Assembly (NCBI RefSeq): GCF_010692745.1
Contig: NZ_JAAHTB010000017.1
Span: 36,193 to 100,192, forward strand
DNA length: 64,000 bases
Source of the DNA: Methylobacterium sp. BTF04
GTDB taxonomy: Bacteria; Pseudomonadota; Alphaproteobacteria; Rhizobiales; Beijerinckiaceae
Direction: 5' to 3'
How positions within the stretch are numbered: position 1 is the first letter of the stretch; the number at the start of each line of letters is the position of its first letter. The position numbers and the translations under genes were made by a program. A model generated the notes under the pieces. That model was not told the origin of the DNA and did not search any database. It saw nothing but the letters and a program-made list of their open reading frames with translations. Positions 1 to 10,115 of this stretch are shown here, piece after piece.

Positions 1-1
1 T

Positions 2-730
<729 letters not shown>

Positions 731-761
731 CCCGGATGGCCAACCGCAAGGGGGCGACACC

Positions 762-2207
762 ATGAGCACGGATGCCACCGACATCGTCGCCCTGAGCGCC
801 GTCGCGCTCTCGGCGGCCATCCGCTCCCGCACCGTCTCCTGCGTCGCCGTGATGGATGCCTATCTCGACCGGATCGCGGCGATCAATCCCGCCGTCAACG
901 CCATCGTCTCGCTGCAGGACCGCGTAGGCCTCCTCCGCGCCGCGCGCGAGCGCGACGCCGAGGTCGCACGAGGCACGATCCTGGGTCCGCTCCACGGCTT
1001 CCCGCTGGCGGTGAAGGACGGCGATGCGGTCGCGGGCCTGCCGTTCACCCAGGGCTCGCCGATCTTTCGGAACCGGATCGCCGAGTCCGACTCCCTCATG
1101 GTGGCGCGCCTGCGCGCGAGCGGGGCGCTCTTCATCGGCAAGACCAACACCCCCGAATTCGGCCTCGGCTCGCAGACCTTCAACCCGGTCTTCGGGGCCA
1201 CCCGCAACGCCTACGACCGGACCAAGACGGCAGGCGGATCGAGCGGCGGCGCGGCGGTGGCGGTGAGCCTGCGCCTGCAACCCGTCGCCGACGGCAGCGA
1301 CCATGCCGGCTCGCTGCGCAATCCGGCGGCCTTCAACAACGTGTTCGGCCTTCGCCCCAGCTTCGGCCGCATCCCCACCGAAGCCCGGGACGCGTTCACG
1401 CCGGGGCTCGCAGTGTCCGGCGCCATCGGGCGTTCGCCGGCGGATATCGGCCTGATGCTGTCGGTACAGGCCGGCTACGATGCCGCCAGCCCCTATTCCA
1501 ACCGGCAGGATCCGGCGGTCTTCGCCGGCGACCTGACCCGCGACTTCTCCGGCACGCGCATCGCCTGGCTCGGCGACTTCGACGGGCATGTGCCGTTCGA
1601 ACCCGGCTTGCTCGACCTCGACCGGAGCGCCCTGTCCGCGTTCGAGACCATCGGCTGCCGGGTCGAGGCCGCGTGCCCGGCCTTCGACATGGAGGCGCTC
1701 TGGCACCACTGGCTCACCCTGCGGGCCTGGATGACCGCCTCGAATCTCCGCCCGCTCTACGACGATCCGGCACACCGGGCCCTCATGAAGCCCGAGGCGA
1801 TCTGGGAAGTGGAGCGCGGCCTGGCGCTGAGCGCCGATCAGGTGACGACGGCGCAGGAAGGACGCACCGTCTGGTACGCGACGCTGCGGCGCTTCATGAC
1901 GCGCTACGACTTCCTCGTTCTGCCCAGCACCCAGGTGTTCCCGTTCGACGTGACGCAGCGCTGGCCGAAATTCGTCGGCGGCCGGGCGATGAGCACCTAT
2001 CACCGCTGGATGGAGGTGGTGGTCCCCATCACCATGTCGGGCTTGCCGGCCCTCAACGTGCCGGCGGGGTTCGATGCCGATGGGCGCCCGGCGGGCATCC
2101 AGATCGTCGGGCCGAACCACGGCGAATTCGCCTGCCTGCAGCTCGGTGCCGCCTACGACGCGGCCACCGGGTGGGTTACACGAAGGCCGCCGCCCCTCAA
2201 CCGTTGA
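762..2207 (+). CDS. Amidase (amidase-signature family)
   Basis: 481-aa amidase-signature hydrolase that would cleave an amide bond in a small substrate. The Lys-Ser-Ser triad is visible: Lys85 in AVKD, Ser160 in GGSSGG and Ser184 in GSDHAGS. The 75- and 24-residue spacings equal those of fatty acid amide hydrolase (Lys142/Ser217/Ser241). The nucleophile motif is slightly unusual, with HAGS where most members have xGGS. Full length for the family. It sits between a peptide ABC transporter and two deacetylase-type genes, so it may process an imported amide; the substrate is unknown. It should not be taken as GatA, because no gatB or gatC is adjacent. Confidence 0.92.
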   Translation: MSTDATDIVALSAVALSAAIRSRTVSCVAVMDAYLDRIAAINPAVNAIVSLQDRVGLLRAARERDAEVARGTILGPLHGFPLAVKDGDAVAGLPFTQGSPIFRNRIAESDSLMVARLRASGALFIGKTNTPEFGLGSQTFNPVFGATRNAYDRTKTAGGSSGGAAVAVSLRLQPVADGSDHAGSLRNPAAFNNVFGLRPSFGRIPTEARDAFTPGLAVSGAIGRSPADIGLMLSVQAGYDAASPYSNRQDPAVFAGDLTRDFSGTRIAWLGDFDGHVPFEPGLLDLDRSALSAFETIGCRVEAACPAFDMEALWHHWLTLRAWMTASNLRPLYDDPAHRALMKPEAIWEVERGLALSADQVTTAQEGRTVWYATLRRFMTRYDFLVLPSTQVFPFDVTQRWPKFVGGRAMSTYHRWMEVVVPITMSGLPALNVPAGFDADGRPAGIQIVGPNHGEFACLQLGAAYDAATGWVTRRPPPLNR

Positions 2208-2222
2208 AACAGCGAGACCGCC

Positions 2223-3119
2223 ATGGATGCCGACGCGACCGGACCCGACCACGGCCGCTACGCCTACAGCGCCCTGCCCGACCGCCCGGTCTACGCTTGG
2301 CCCGGAGACCGGCGCCTCGCGGTCTATCTCGCGCTCAACCTCGAAGGCTTCGATTTCGGCCGCGGCCTCGGTGCCGAACTCGCGCCGGGCGGCCCGCAGC
2401 CGGACGTGCTGAATTACGCGTGGCGCGACTGGGGCAACCGCGTCGGCGCCTGGCGGCTGAAGGAGACCCTCGACCGCCTGAAGCTACCGGCGAGCGTACT
2501 CGTCAACAGCCGGCTCTACCGCGACTGTCCCGGCCTGATCGAGGCGTTCCGCGCGCGCGGCGACGAGATCGTCGGCCATGGCCGCACCAATTCCGAGCGC
2601 CAGGGCATTCTCGGCGAGGCGGAGGAACGCGCCCTGATCGCCGAGGCGACGGCGGAGCTCACCCACCACGAGGGCCGCGCCCCCGCCGGCTGGCTCGGCC
2701 CCTGGATCTCGCAGAGCCGGGTGACGCCCGACCTGCTGGAAGAGGCCGGCTACCGCTATCTCCTCGACTGGTGCCACGACGACCAGCCGACCTGGCTCGC
2801 CACCCGCAGCGGCGGCCGCATCCTGGCCTTGCCCTATCCGCAGGAGATCAACGACATCCCGGCCATCGTCGCGCGCAAGGATTCGGGCCGGGACTTCGCC
2901 GACATGATCGTCGATGCCTTCGACGAGATGCTGGAGCAATCGGCCTCCGCGCCCCTGGTGATGGGCATCGCGCTCCACCCCTACATCGTCGGCCAGCCGC
3001 ATCGGCTCCGCCCATTGCGCCGGGCACTCGAACACATCGCGGCGCATCGCGACGCGATCTGGCTCACCACCGCAGGGGCGATCGCCGAGCGTGCCATCCA
3101 GTCCGAGACCGCGATCTGA
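2223..3119 (+). CDS. Polysaccharide deacetylase-family (PuuE/allantoinase-like) protein
   Basis: 298-aa NodB-fold (CE4-related) protein. Recognisable landmarks are VGHGRTNSERQ around residues 117-127, GWLGPWISQSRV followed by a VTPDLLEEAGYRY helix, and ALHPYIVGQPHR near the C-terminus. These match the PuuE-like branch of polysaccharide deacetylases, which act on small cyclic or linear amides (allantoin-like) more often than on polymers. There is no signal peptide, so it is probably cytoplasmic. It starts 15 nt after the amidase stop and is likely co-transcribed, which suggests a common catabolic pathway for an amide-bearing compound. The exact substrate is inference. Confidence 0.8.
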   Translation: MDADATGPDHGRYAYSALPDRPVYAWPGDRRLAVYLALNLEGFDFGRGLGAELAPGGPQPDVLNYAWRDWGNRVGAWRLKETLDRLKLPASVLVNSRLYRDCPGLIEAFRARGDEIVGHGRTNSERQGILGEAEERALIAEATAELTHHEGRAPAGWLGPWISQSRVTPDLLEEAGYRYLLDWCHDDQPTWLATRSGGRILALPYPQEINDIPAIVARKDSGRDFADMIVDAFDEMLEQSASAPLVMGIALHPYIVGQPHRLRPLRRALEHIAAHRDAIWLTTAGAIAERAIQSETAI

Positions 3120-3251
3120 TACCGGCGGCCTTCGCGGCTGCGGTCTCGATCGGCTCCGCTCTGATCGACTCCGTCGTTCACCTCGGGATCATCCGTTCGC
3201 GGGCATGAAGGCCGCCTCGCTGCGTAGCCTCCCACCGGATCCGCGACTTCC

Positions 3252-3998
3252 ATGCATGCCGACGCTTTCCTGAAAGCCGCCGAAGCCCTGCCGGTCGGCG
3301 ACCTCGACGCCCTCCTGAACGGCGGCGGCCTCGTGGTGGTGGCCCCGCACCCCGACGACGAGAGCCTCGGCTGCGGTGGCCTGATCGCGGCGGCGCGCGC
3401 CCGTGGCCGCGACGTCCGGGTGGTGATCGTCAGCGACGGCTGCGGCTCGCACACCCATTCGGCGCTGTATCCCCCGCTCAAGTTGCGGGCTTTGCGCGAA
3501 GCCGAGACGCTGGAGGCCGTGGGCGCCCTCGGCGTCCCGCCCGAGTCCGTGACCTTCCTGCGTCTGCCCGATGCCGGCGTGCCGAGCACCGGCCCGGTGG
3601 CGCAGCAGGCCGCCGACGCCATCGTCGCCGCGGTGCGGGACAGCGGCGCCGGCGCGGTCTGCGTGACCTGGGGCCACGATCCCCATTGCGACCACCAGGC
3701 GGCCGCCGCCATCGTCCGGCTGGCCCAGCCGACACTCGGCGGCGCGAAGGCCTTCGCCTATCCGGTCTGGGGCTGGACCCTGCCGATGGGCACCGAGGTC
3801 GGCCCCGGCCCCACCGGCCTGCGGCTCGACATCTCCGCGCATCTCCCCGCCAAGGCACGCGCGATCGCCGCCCATCGCTCGCAGACCACCGACCTGATCG
3901 CCGACGACCCCACCGGCTTTCGCCTGGAGCCGGCGATGCTGACGCGCTTCGCGCAAGACCACGAGATTTTCGTGGCGATGGAGCCGGACGCCCCATGA
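3252..3998 (+). CDS. PIG-L family deacetylase
   Basis: 248-aa LmbE/PIG-L zinc-dependent N-deacetylase, typically acting on N-acetylglucosaminyl substrates. The diagnostic APHPDDE motif is at residues 31-37, with His33 and Asp36 expected to bind zinc. A second metal-binding segment, GHDPHCDH, supplies the third histidine. No signal peptide or transmembrane segment is evident. Its stop overlaps the start of the next gene (ATGA), so it is translationally coupled to the glycosyltransferase. The pairing suggests sequential editing and extension of one sugar or glycolipid; the acceptor is not identifiable here. It lies 132 nt after the deacetylase-like gene, so it may begin a separate unit. Confidence 0.92.
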   Translation: MHADAFLKAAEALPVGDLDALLNGGGLVVVAPHPDDESLGCGGLIAAARARGRDVRVVIVSDGCGSHTHSALYPPLKLRALREAETLEAVGALGVPPESVTFLRLPDAGVPSTGPVAQQAADAIVAAVRDSGAGAVCVTWGHDPHCDHQAAAAIVRLAQPTLGGAKAFAYPVWGWTLPMGTEVGPGPTGLRLDISAHLPAKARAIAAHRSQTTDLIADDPTGFRLEPAMLTRFAQDHEIFVAMEPDAP

Positions 3999-4849
3999 TC
4001 GCCGACACCACCGTCATCACCCTGAACAAGGGCCGCGACGCCCATTTGGCCCGGCTACTGGAAGGATTGGGGCGCGGCCCGCATCCGGCCGAATGCATCG
4101 TGGTGGAGATGGGCCGCGCGCCCGCGCCACTGCCCGCTTGCGGCTTCCCGATCCGGCGCATCGTCCTCGACAGCGACGGCCTGCCGTTGGCGCGCGCGCG
4201 CAATGCCGGACGCCGGGCCGCCGCAACCGCGCGGCTGGTGTTCCTCGACGTGGACTGCATCCCCTCCGCCGACCTCGTGGACTCCCTGAGCCGCGACCTC
4301 GCCGAGGCCGATGGCCTCGTCTGCTGCGAAATCCGCTACCTGCCGGCCGGCGCCGTCGCGGATGGCTGGACCGAAGGCGCTCTGCGCGCCGCCGGGCACC
4401 CGCATCCGGTCCGGCACTTTCCCGAGGCGGGTCTCGCCCGCACCGACAATCCCGGCCTGTTCTGGTCGCTGGCCTTCGGGGTGCGGGCCGCCACCTTCGA
4501 CCGCATCGGTGGTTTCGACGAGGCGTTCGACGGCTACGGCGCCGAGGATACCGACCTCGCCTTCCGCGCCGATGCGCTCGGCGTGCCGGTGCTCCTCAGC
4601 GCCGGAGGCCAGGCCTTCCATCAGCACCATCTCGCCTGCGACCCGCCGCTCCAGCATTTTTCGGACATCGTCCGCAACGGCCGCCGCTTCCACGCCCGCC
4701 ACGGCATCTGGCCGATGGATGGCTGGCTCGACGCCTTCGCCCGGCTCGGATTGATCGGCGAGGGCTGGCGCGACGGGCTGGTCGTCATCCGTCCGCCCCG
4801 CGCGGAGGAAATCGCGGCTGCGCGCGTACCGGCCGACCGGCCGTTCTGA
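3995..4849 (+). CDS. Glycosyltransferase, family 2-like
   Basis: 284-aa GT-A fold glycosyltransferase. The frame is open further upstream, but the ATG at 3995 is chosen because it gives a 4-nt ATGA overlap with the PIG-L stop and starts at the first beta strand (TVITLNKGR). A DVD-type metal-binding segment (VFLDVDC) is near residue 85, and the C-terminal half carries the GGFDEAFDGYGAEDTDL block typical of galactosyltransferase C-terminal domains. No membrane anchor is seen. It probably transfers a sugar to the substrate processed by the adjacent deacetylase. It is the last gene before the accessory patch starting near 4850. Confidence 0.88.
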   Translation: MIADTTVITLNKGRDAHLARLLEGLGRGPHPAECIVVEMGRAPAPLPACGFPIRRIVLDSDGLPLARARNAGRRAAATARLVFLDVDCIPSADLVDSLSRDLAEADGLVCCEIRYLPAGAVADGWTEGALRAAGHPHPVRHFPEAGLARTDNPGLFWSLAFGVRAATFDRIGGFDEAFDGYGAEDTDLAFRADALGVPVLLSAGGQAFHQHHLACDPPLQHFSDIVRNGRRFHARHGIWPMDGWLDAFARLGLIGEGWRDGLVVIRPPRAEEIAAARVPADRPF

Positions 4850-4979
4850 TTCGGTTTCCGGTTGATACGATCGGTGGGTAAGGGCGCAACAGGCTCCCTT
4901 CCCCGTTTAGGAGTGGGTTGGGGTGAGGGACGTGGTCCATCCGGACAGATCAAGCACCTCACCCTGTCCCTCTCCTTTA

Positions 4980-5255
4980 TTCAAGGCGAAAGTGGCGCTG
5001 GCCGCCATCAAGGGTGAGAAGACCCTAGCGGAGCTGGCCCAACAGTTTGACGTGCACCCCGATCAGATCACGCAATGGCTCAGCCAGCTTCTGGAGGGCG
5101 CCGCCGATGTCTTTGGCAGCGAGGGCCGCGCTGAGCCGCCCATCCCGACGGTGGATGTGAAGATCCTACACGCCAAGATTGGCCAGCTAACACTGGAACA
5201 CGATGTTTTGGAAGGAGCGCTCAGCAAAGCCGGCCTGCTGAGCGCAAAGCGATGA
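4980..5255 (+). pseudogene. IS3-family transposase OrfA fragment
   Basis: From Phe at 4980 the frame reads as an IS3-type helix-turn-helix OrfA (FKAKVALAAIKGEKTLAELA, then FDVHPDQITQW and a C-terminal leucine-zipper-like segment). The usual N-terminal basic start (RRKHS-like) is missing: the frame upstream back to 4923 is unrelated GC-rich sequence, so the 5' end is truncated. It ends in a TGA that overlaps the ATG of the orfB remnant, the normal arrangement for a frameshift-expressed OrfAB transposase. Confidence 0.8.
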
Positions 5256-5506
5256 TTGATCGGAACCATGAACTATCGGTGACCCGGCAGGCTCCGATAC
5301 TCGATATCAGCCGGAGCAGCATCGATTACCTGCCATGTCCGGCATCGCCCGGCGATCTGGCGCCGATGCGGCGGATCGATGAACTACATCTGGATTAGCC
5401 GTTTGCTGGCGCCCGCATGTTGCGCGATCTGCTGGGTCGAGAAGGGTTTGCTGTTGGCCGGCTGCACGTGAGCACGATCATGAAGCGGATGGGCATTGGT
5501 GGGCTC
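5252..5506 (+). pseudogene. IS3-family transposase OrfB fragment with internal stop
   Basis: Starts MIDRNHELSVTRQ and runs 48 codons to MRRIDELHLD, then hits TAG at 5396-5398 where relatives have a tyrosine codon. The same frame continues with PFAGARMLRDLLGREG and RLHVSTIMKRMGI, the normal downstream OrfB text, so this is a point nonsense change and not a frameshift. Family similarity stops near 5506, before the DDE catalytic domain. Non-functional. Confidence 0.8.
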
Positions 5507-5655
5507 GTTTTCTGGCAGAAAAATATCGACGACCGCCGCCTATGGACCGGTGAGGCAGCGAGTCCGCGGGCACAGCGGTCAAAACCCACACTTCGGCGAA
5601 GCGACGCTGCGCCATCGCAACCTGCTGTTTCAGATCACATTCAGAGAATTAATAG

Positions 5656-6447
5656 TCAGTAACTGACAGACTTAGGCCAAGCGAGGACAGTTCTGTTGCT
5701 GGAAACCTGATAGTTGATGTTTGGGTCTTTGAAAATCTCGGCATCTCGATTGTAGGAATGCATGTCGTTGACCTGTGCACCGCCTTCTCCACCTGAGAAG
5801 TTAATTGTATTGGCAAAATTCAGGCCCGGAATGTCCTTGGCGTTCAGGATTTTAACGGTCTTGCTCTGAATGGCGCTGCCAATGCCGCTCACATCGCCAT
5901 CTGGATGCTGGTATGCCAGCTCAACCAGCGATTTGCCCGTATTGTCGTACCAGTCATTGATTTCGGCAGACGACGTTGGCACCTCGAACACGTTGCTCTC
6001 GGTGACTGAGAAGCTCCTCACGCTTCCATCGGCCTGACGACTGGCGTCACGCAGCTGTTCGATACGCTCACTGCGATAATTCAGCCCCTGTGGAGAACCT
6101 GCAGCGGCCTTCGAGGACGACCCTCCCCCAAGAATATCGTCCAGCGTGGGGCTTTTGGATTGTCCCTGTTCTGACCTGCCAGCGACGCCTGGTCTGCCAT
6201 CGGACTTAGCCGACGTAATTTGCTCGGCGAGCCGATCCGCGACCACTTGGTCTGCTTCATTGCGCTTCAACATGGCCTTTGCCCGATCGGAGAGATCGAC
6301 CACCGTGGCGGGCGCGCTCGAAACTCCGGCAGTGGCCTCTTTTGTCGGAGATGGAATGCCCGGAGCATCGGGCTGTCCCCCCCTAGTCTGAAAAAACGCC
6401 TTCAGGTTATCGCGTGCTGATAAATTCGTGGGATTGATATTACTCAT
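5656..6447 (-). CDS. Hypothetical protein, accessory-region orphan
   Basis: 263 aa from the ATG at 6447, preferred over an in-frame TTG at 6459 because GAGG lies about 7 nt upstream. Function not recognised. The N-terminal half is Ser/Ala/Gly/Gln-rich and includes a predicted helix DLSDRAKAMLKRNEADQVVA (residues 51-70). That phrase recurs in uncharacterised alphaproteobacterial proteins with disordered N-termini. The C-terminal ~115 residues look folded, with aromatics and WYDN and HPDGD segments. No signal peptide, membrane span or known catalytic motif. Base composition is visibly less GC-rich than the flanking housekeeping genes, and it lies beside an IS remnant, which suggests recent acquisition. 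It stands alone with no operon partner. Confidence 0.65.
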   Translation of the reverse strand: MSNINPTNLSARDNLKAFFQTRGGQPDAPGIPSPTKEATAGVSSAPATVVDLSDRAKAMLKRNEADQVVADRLAEQITSAKSDGRPGVAGRSEQGQSKSPTLDDILGGGSSSKAAAGSPQGLNYRSERIEQLRDASRQADGSVRSFSVTESNVFEVPTSSAEINDWYDNTGKSLVELAYQHPDGDVSGIGSAIQSKTVKILNAKDIPGLNFANTINFSGGEGGAQVNDMHSYNRDAEIFKDPNINYQVSSNRTVLAWPKSVSY

Positions 6448-6941
6448 GGTCGGCCTCAACCTTTATCAGCATGCGCCTGAGCACGCCAAATGTGATGGTC
6501 GCAGAATGACACTCTACGACCGTCAAGTTAACGCCCTTTAAAATTCCCAGCTTGTATTCACCGGAAGTGTCGTGCGTTCGCTAGTCAATCTCGTGAATTT
6601 ATGGTTTCATACCAAATGAGCCGAACCAGCTATTTGGCGATACAAAGTTGTTTTTGAGTAAAGTACAAGTAAACCGCAAAGCCGACCCCTTATACGCATG
6701 GGTACTGGCAAACCCAGAACTGCTCCCCTGAACCTGGAACTGGCACCCGAAGGCATTCCCGCTGCCGCCTTGGTACCGGGCGTCGCAAAGAACGGTGCGG
6801 CCAGCCAGGAGAGGGGACCCGAGCTCACAAGAGACCGAGGCGATCAAATGGAAACGGTATGACAGCCGGCGCTTCGTCCCCTCACCCGGCGTCCAGGACG
6901 AGGCGCCGTGGCGTCCGCCCAGGTGCCTTCGAGCCGTGCGC
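6448..6941. other. Gene-poor accessory stretch
   Basis: About 490 bases between the orphan protein and the parC 3' end. The part at 6520-6690 is unusually A/T-rich for this window. The only open frames are a 54-codon plus-strand frame at 6698-6862 and an 82-codon minus-strand frame at 6599-6847; neither has a convincing ribosome binding site or a recognisable family. I see no strong terminator or tRNA. Probably a degenerate remnant of the mobile patch. Confidence 0.5.
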
Positions 6942-9191
6942 CTACTTTCCGAACCGCTCGAATTTCGGGAAGCTCCGGGTCATGAGCGCGCCGGCATCGG
7001 CGCGGTGGCCCATCCACTTCTCCAGCACGGCCGCGTTGGCGAGCCGCGCCTGACCGCCGGCCTCCATCCAGGGAAGTCCTTCGGCCAAGTTGAAGACGTG
7101 TGCGTCGAGGAGCGTGGTCTGGCGGCAGCGCTGCAGGCGCACGCCCTTGCCGCGGGACAATTCGGCCAGTTCGGAGACCGGAAACACCAGGAGCAGCCGG
7201 TCGGCGCTGCACACGGCGACATGATCGCCGGCGCCCGCGGTGAGCAGGACGGCGGTGGCCGGATCGTCGAGCCCGATGATCCCCTTGCCCTTGCGGGTGT
7301 TGGCGACGAGGGCATCGGCCGGGGCCAGGAAGCCGCGCCCATCCGAGGCCGCCACCAGCAGCTTGCCCCCCGGCTGGTAGGGTAATGCGGCCACGATCTC
7401 GGTGCCGTCGTCGAAGTCGACCATGAGCCGGATCGGATCGCCGAAGCCGCGACCGCCCGGCAGCTTGGCCGCTTCCAGGGTGAAGACCTTGCCGTTGGAG
7501 GCGAGCACCAGGATCTTCGCCGTGGTCTCGCTCGGAAACGCGATCTTGAGGCCGTCATCGCCCTTGAAGGTGACGCCCGACAGGTCGGCGACGTGGCCCT
7601 TGAGCGCGCGAATCCAGCCCTTGGTCGAGACGATGACGGTGATCGGCTCGCGCTCCACCATGGCGGAGGCGAAATCGATCCCGGCGGTGTCGGGCGGGTT
7701 CTCCAGGGTGGTGCGGCGGGCGCCGATCTTGGTCTCGGGGCCGAAGGTCTTCTTCACCGCGCGAATCTGCTTGGTGATGTCGCTCCATTGCATCTTGTCC
7801 GAACCCAGAAGCTCTTCGAGCCCGAGCTTCTCCTTGGTCAGCGTTTCGAGTTCGCGCTTGAGTTCCATCTCCTCGAGCTTGCGCAGGCTGCGCAGGCGGG
7901 TGTCGAGGATCGCGTTGGCCTGGATCTCGGTGAGCTCGAAGCGCTTCATCAAGGCGAGCTTCGGCTCGTCCTCCTCACGGATGATGCGGATCACCTCGTC
8001 GAGGTCGAGATAGACGATGAGCATGCCGCCGAGGATTTCGAGGCGGCGCTCGATCTGGGACAGGCGGTGGCGGGAGCGGCGCTGGAGCACGACGCGGCGA
8101 TGGTCGAGCCATTCGCGCAGGGCTTCGCTGAGCCCGATGACGCGGGGCACGAGCCCGCCCACCAGCACGTTCATGTTGAGCGAGATGCGGGCTTCGAGTT
8201 CGGTGAGCCGGAACAGCGATTCCATCAGGATGACGGGATCGACGTTGCGGGCACGCGGCTCCAGCACGATGCGCACGTCCTCGGCCGATTCGTCGCGCAC
8301 GTCCGCGAGCAGCGGGAGCTTCTTCTCCTGCAGCAGCTCGGCGAGCTTTTCGATCAACCGCGCCTTCTGGACGCCGTACGGAATCTCGGTGACGACGATG
8401 GTCCAGGTGCCGCGTCCGAGATCCTCCTTGGCCCAGCGGGCGCGCACCCGGAAGGCGCCGCGCCCGGTGCGGTAGGATTCGGTGATCGATTCGGCACTGT
8501 CGATGAGGATGCCGCCGGTGGGAAAGTCCGGCCCCTTCACGAAGGTGAGGAGCTGGGCCGAGGTCGCCTCCGGATGGGAGATGAGATAGAGCGCCGCGTC
8601 GCAGAGCTCGGCCGCGTTGTGCGGCGGGATCGAGGTCGCCATGCCGACGGCGATGCCCTGGGAGCCGTTGGCGAGCAGGTTCGGGAACGCCGCCGGCAGC
8701 ACCACCGGCTCCTCTTCCTGCCCATCGTAGTTCGGGCGGAAGTCGACGGAATCGTCGTCGAGCCCCTCCATCAGGAGGCGGGCGACCTCCGTCATCCGCG
8801 CTTCGGTGTAACGCTGGGCGGCGGCGTTATCGCCGTCGATGTTGCCGAAATTGCCCTGACCGTCGACCAGCGGATAACGCTGCGCGAAGTCCTGCGCCAT
8901 GCGCACCAGCGCATCGTAGGCCGCGGTGTCGCCGTGCGGATGATATTTGCCGATGACGTCGCCGACGATGCGGGCGCATTTCTTGAAGGCCGAGGTCGGA
9001 TCGAGCTTCAGGAGCCGCATGGCGAACAGGATGCGCCGGTGCACGGGCTTGAGCCCGTCGCGCGCGTCCGGCAGCGCCCGGTGCATGATCGTCGAGAGCG
9101 CATAGGCGAGGTAGCGGTCCTCCAATGCGGATTTCAACTCGACGCTCTCGATGCCGTCGGAGCCCGATGGCGGCTCGAAGGGCTGACCCAT
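6942..9191 (-). CDS. parC: DNA topoisomerase IV subunit A
   Basis: 749-aa ParC: breaks and rejoins DNA to decatenate sister chromosomes, working with ParE. The ATG at 9191 is chosen over an upstream GTG (9209) because GGGAG sits about 7 nt before it and homologues begin MGQP. The active-site tyrosine is Tyr128 in AAQRYTEA. The quinolone-resistance region reads [10 protein letters not shown], so the E. coli Ser80/Glu84 positions are Thr and Asp. The winged-helix, tower and coiled-coil regions are followed by a C-terminal domain shorter than in GyrA. It follows recO by about 50 nt. A perfect GAAC-N7-GAAC LexA box (9224-9238) lies in that gap, suggesting damage-inducible expression. Confidence 0.97.
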   Translation of the reverse strand: MGQPFEPPSGSDGIESVELKSALEDRYLAYALSTIMHRALPDARDGLKPVHRRILFAMRLLKLDPTSAFKKCARIVGDVIGKYHPHGDTAAYDALVRMAQDFAQRYPLVDGQGNFGNIDGDNAAAQRYTEARMTEVARLLMEGLDDDSVDFRPNYDGQEEEPVVLPAAFPNLLANGSQGIAVGMATSIPPHNAAELCDAALYLISHPEATSAQLLTFVKGPDFPTGGILIDSAESITESYRTGRGAFRVRARWAKEDLGRGTWTIVVTEIPYGVQKARLIEKLAELLQEKKLPLLADVRDESAEDVRIVLEPRARNVDPVILMESLFRLTELEARISLNMNVLVGGLVPRVIGLSEALREWLDHRRVVLQRRSRHRLSQIERRLEILGGMLIVYLDLDEVIRIIREEDEPKLALMKRFELTEIQANAILDTRLRSLRKLEEMELKRELETLTKEKLGLEELLGSDKMQWSDITKQIRAVKKTFGPETKIGARRTTLENPPDTAGIDFASAMVEREPITVIVSTKGWIRALKGHVADLSGVTFKGDDGLKIAFPSETTAKILVLASNGKVFTLEAAKLPGGRGFGDPIRLMVDFDDGTEIVAALPYQPGGKLLVAASDGRGFLAPADALVANTRKGKGIIGLDDPATAVLLTAGAGDHVAVCSADRLLLVFPVSELAELSRGKGVRLQRCRQTTLLDAHVFNLAEGLPWMEAGGQARLANAAVLEKWMGHRADAGALMTRSFPKFERFGK

Positions 9192-9223
9192 GACGAACTC
9201 CCGGATCACCCTGATCCAAACCA

Positions 9224-9238
9224 GAACATAGCACGAAC
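9224..9238. promoter_or_regulatory. Predicted LexA box upstream of parC
   Basis: GAAC-ATAGCAC-GAAC matches the alphaproteobacterial LexA consensus (GAAC-N7-GAAC) exactly. On the minus strand it overlaps an extended -10-like TGCTATGTT, so LexA would block a parC-proximal promoter located after recO. The match is seen directly; binding is inferred. Confidence 0.6.
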
Positions 9239-9241
9239 GAC

Positions 9242-9982
9242 CTACGGGGTCTGCGTGCCGAGTGCAACGAAGCGCGTCCGCTCCTCGGGGGCCGGTATGT
9301 CCCGCGGCCCCCAGATGTGCAGATCGAGGAAATACCCCGTCAAGGTAAACCCCGCGGTAACGTCCCGGACATCCGGCGTCATCGGCACGGGGGCGCCTGA
9401 CAGGCGCTCGCGCAGGAAGGCCGGCAGGGCGAAAAGCTTGTCGCGAAACGGTTCGCCGGCGGAGGCGCTCACCGCCCGGCCGCTGCGGGGCGAGACGTAG
9501 ATCAGCGCATCGTTGCCCCCCGTCGCCGCACAGGCCGAGAGATCGAGGCCGAACCCGAGCTCGGAGAGGAGCGCCAATTCGAATCGCACCATCAGGGGCG
9601 GCGCGATATCGGGGTCGTGCAGGTGGGCGACCAGGATGCGGGCGGCTTCATAGAGTTCGACGTGCGGGTCGCGCTCGGGCAGCAGCCGCAGCAGCGCTGC
9701 GAGATGCGCGACTCCGTAGAGGGCGAGCCCGGAGCCCATCAGGCGCGAGGCCGCCGATTCGATCGGCTCCACCGTGAAGGCGCCCAGGTTCTCGTCGAGC
9801 CGCGCCCGCCACGTCGCCTGTACCCGGTTGCCGGGTTGGAGCACCGGCTGCATCCGCCGCGAGCGCCCGCCATGGACGAGGCCGAGATGGCGGCCATGGG
9901 CGGCCGTCATCAATTCGAGGACGACGCTCGTCTCACCCTGTTTGCGTAACCCCAGCACGATGCCGTCGTCGGTCCATTGCAT
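9242..9982 (-). CDS. recO: DNA repair protein RecO
   Basis: 246-aa RecO, the mediator that with RecR loads RecA on SSB-coated single-stranded DNA and anneals strands. Its N-terminal OB-fold is recognisable ([20 protein letters not shown], then [15 protein letters not shown], residues ~4-44). The C-terminal helical part contains [14 protein letters not shown] and [13 protein letters not shown]. Length and architecture fit the family. It is the first gene of a recO-parC pair on the minus strand. Its start faces the divergent lipoprotein gene at 10116, leaving about 130 nt that must hold both promoters. Confidence 0.95.
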   Translation of the reverse strand: MQWTDDGIVLGLRKQGETSVVLELMTAAHGRHLGLVHGGRSRRMQPVLQPGNRVQATWRARLDENLGAFTVEPIESAASRLMGSGLALYGVAHLAALLRLLPERDPHVELYEAARILVAHLHDPDIAPPLMVRFELALLSELGFGLDLSACAATGGNDALIYVSPRSGRAVSASAGEPFRDKLFALPAFLRERLSGAPVPMTPDVRDVTAGFTLTGYFLDLHIWGPRDIPAPEERTRFVALGTQTP

Positions 9983-10115
9983 GGCGTCGTCATAGGGCGG
10001 GGAACGGCGCTTGGAAACGCGGTGGAAGGCCTCCGACTGCAGTGCCCGGCGAATTCGCGCGATGCGGGAAACCGTCTAGCTTGGAAAGACGCTCCGAATC
10101 ACAAGCGGCTCTTCC

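Larger units (their letters stand above)
4980..5506 (+). mobile_element. Decayed IS3-family insertion sequence remnant
   Basis: Two overlapping frames match the OrfA/OrfB organisation of IS3-family elements (ATGA overlap at 5252-5255), but the element lacks its 5' end, carries a stop codon inside orfB and loses homology after about 5506. I could not find terminal inverted repeats or a target duplication. Just upstream (4890-4975) is a GC-rich stretch with GGTGAGGG/CACCTCACCCTG half-repeats resembling a dispersed repeat that the insertion may have disrupted. Not expected to transpose. Confidence 0.75.

Noticed and set aside
6599..6847. 82-codon minus-strand ORF in the gene-poor stretch
   Set aside because: No convincing start or homology and contradictory to the plus-strand reading; probably chance.
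6698..6862. 54-codon plus-strand ORF starting MGTGKPRTAPLNLELAPEG
   Set aside because: Reads smoothly but has no ribosome binding site, family or neighbour support; kept only as a note in the gene-poor stretch.
7593..9500. Very long open frame opposite parC (and similar ones opposite dnaE, proS, lolC, rnj, nuoM, nuoG, the TPP enzyme and the FlmG-like gene)
   Set aside because: High GC removes stops in the antisense frame; composition is His/Arg/Gly-rich with no domains, while the opposite strand encodes a clear conserved protein.
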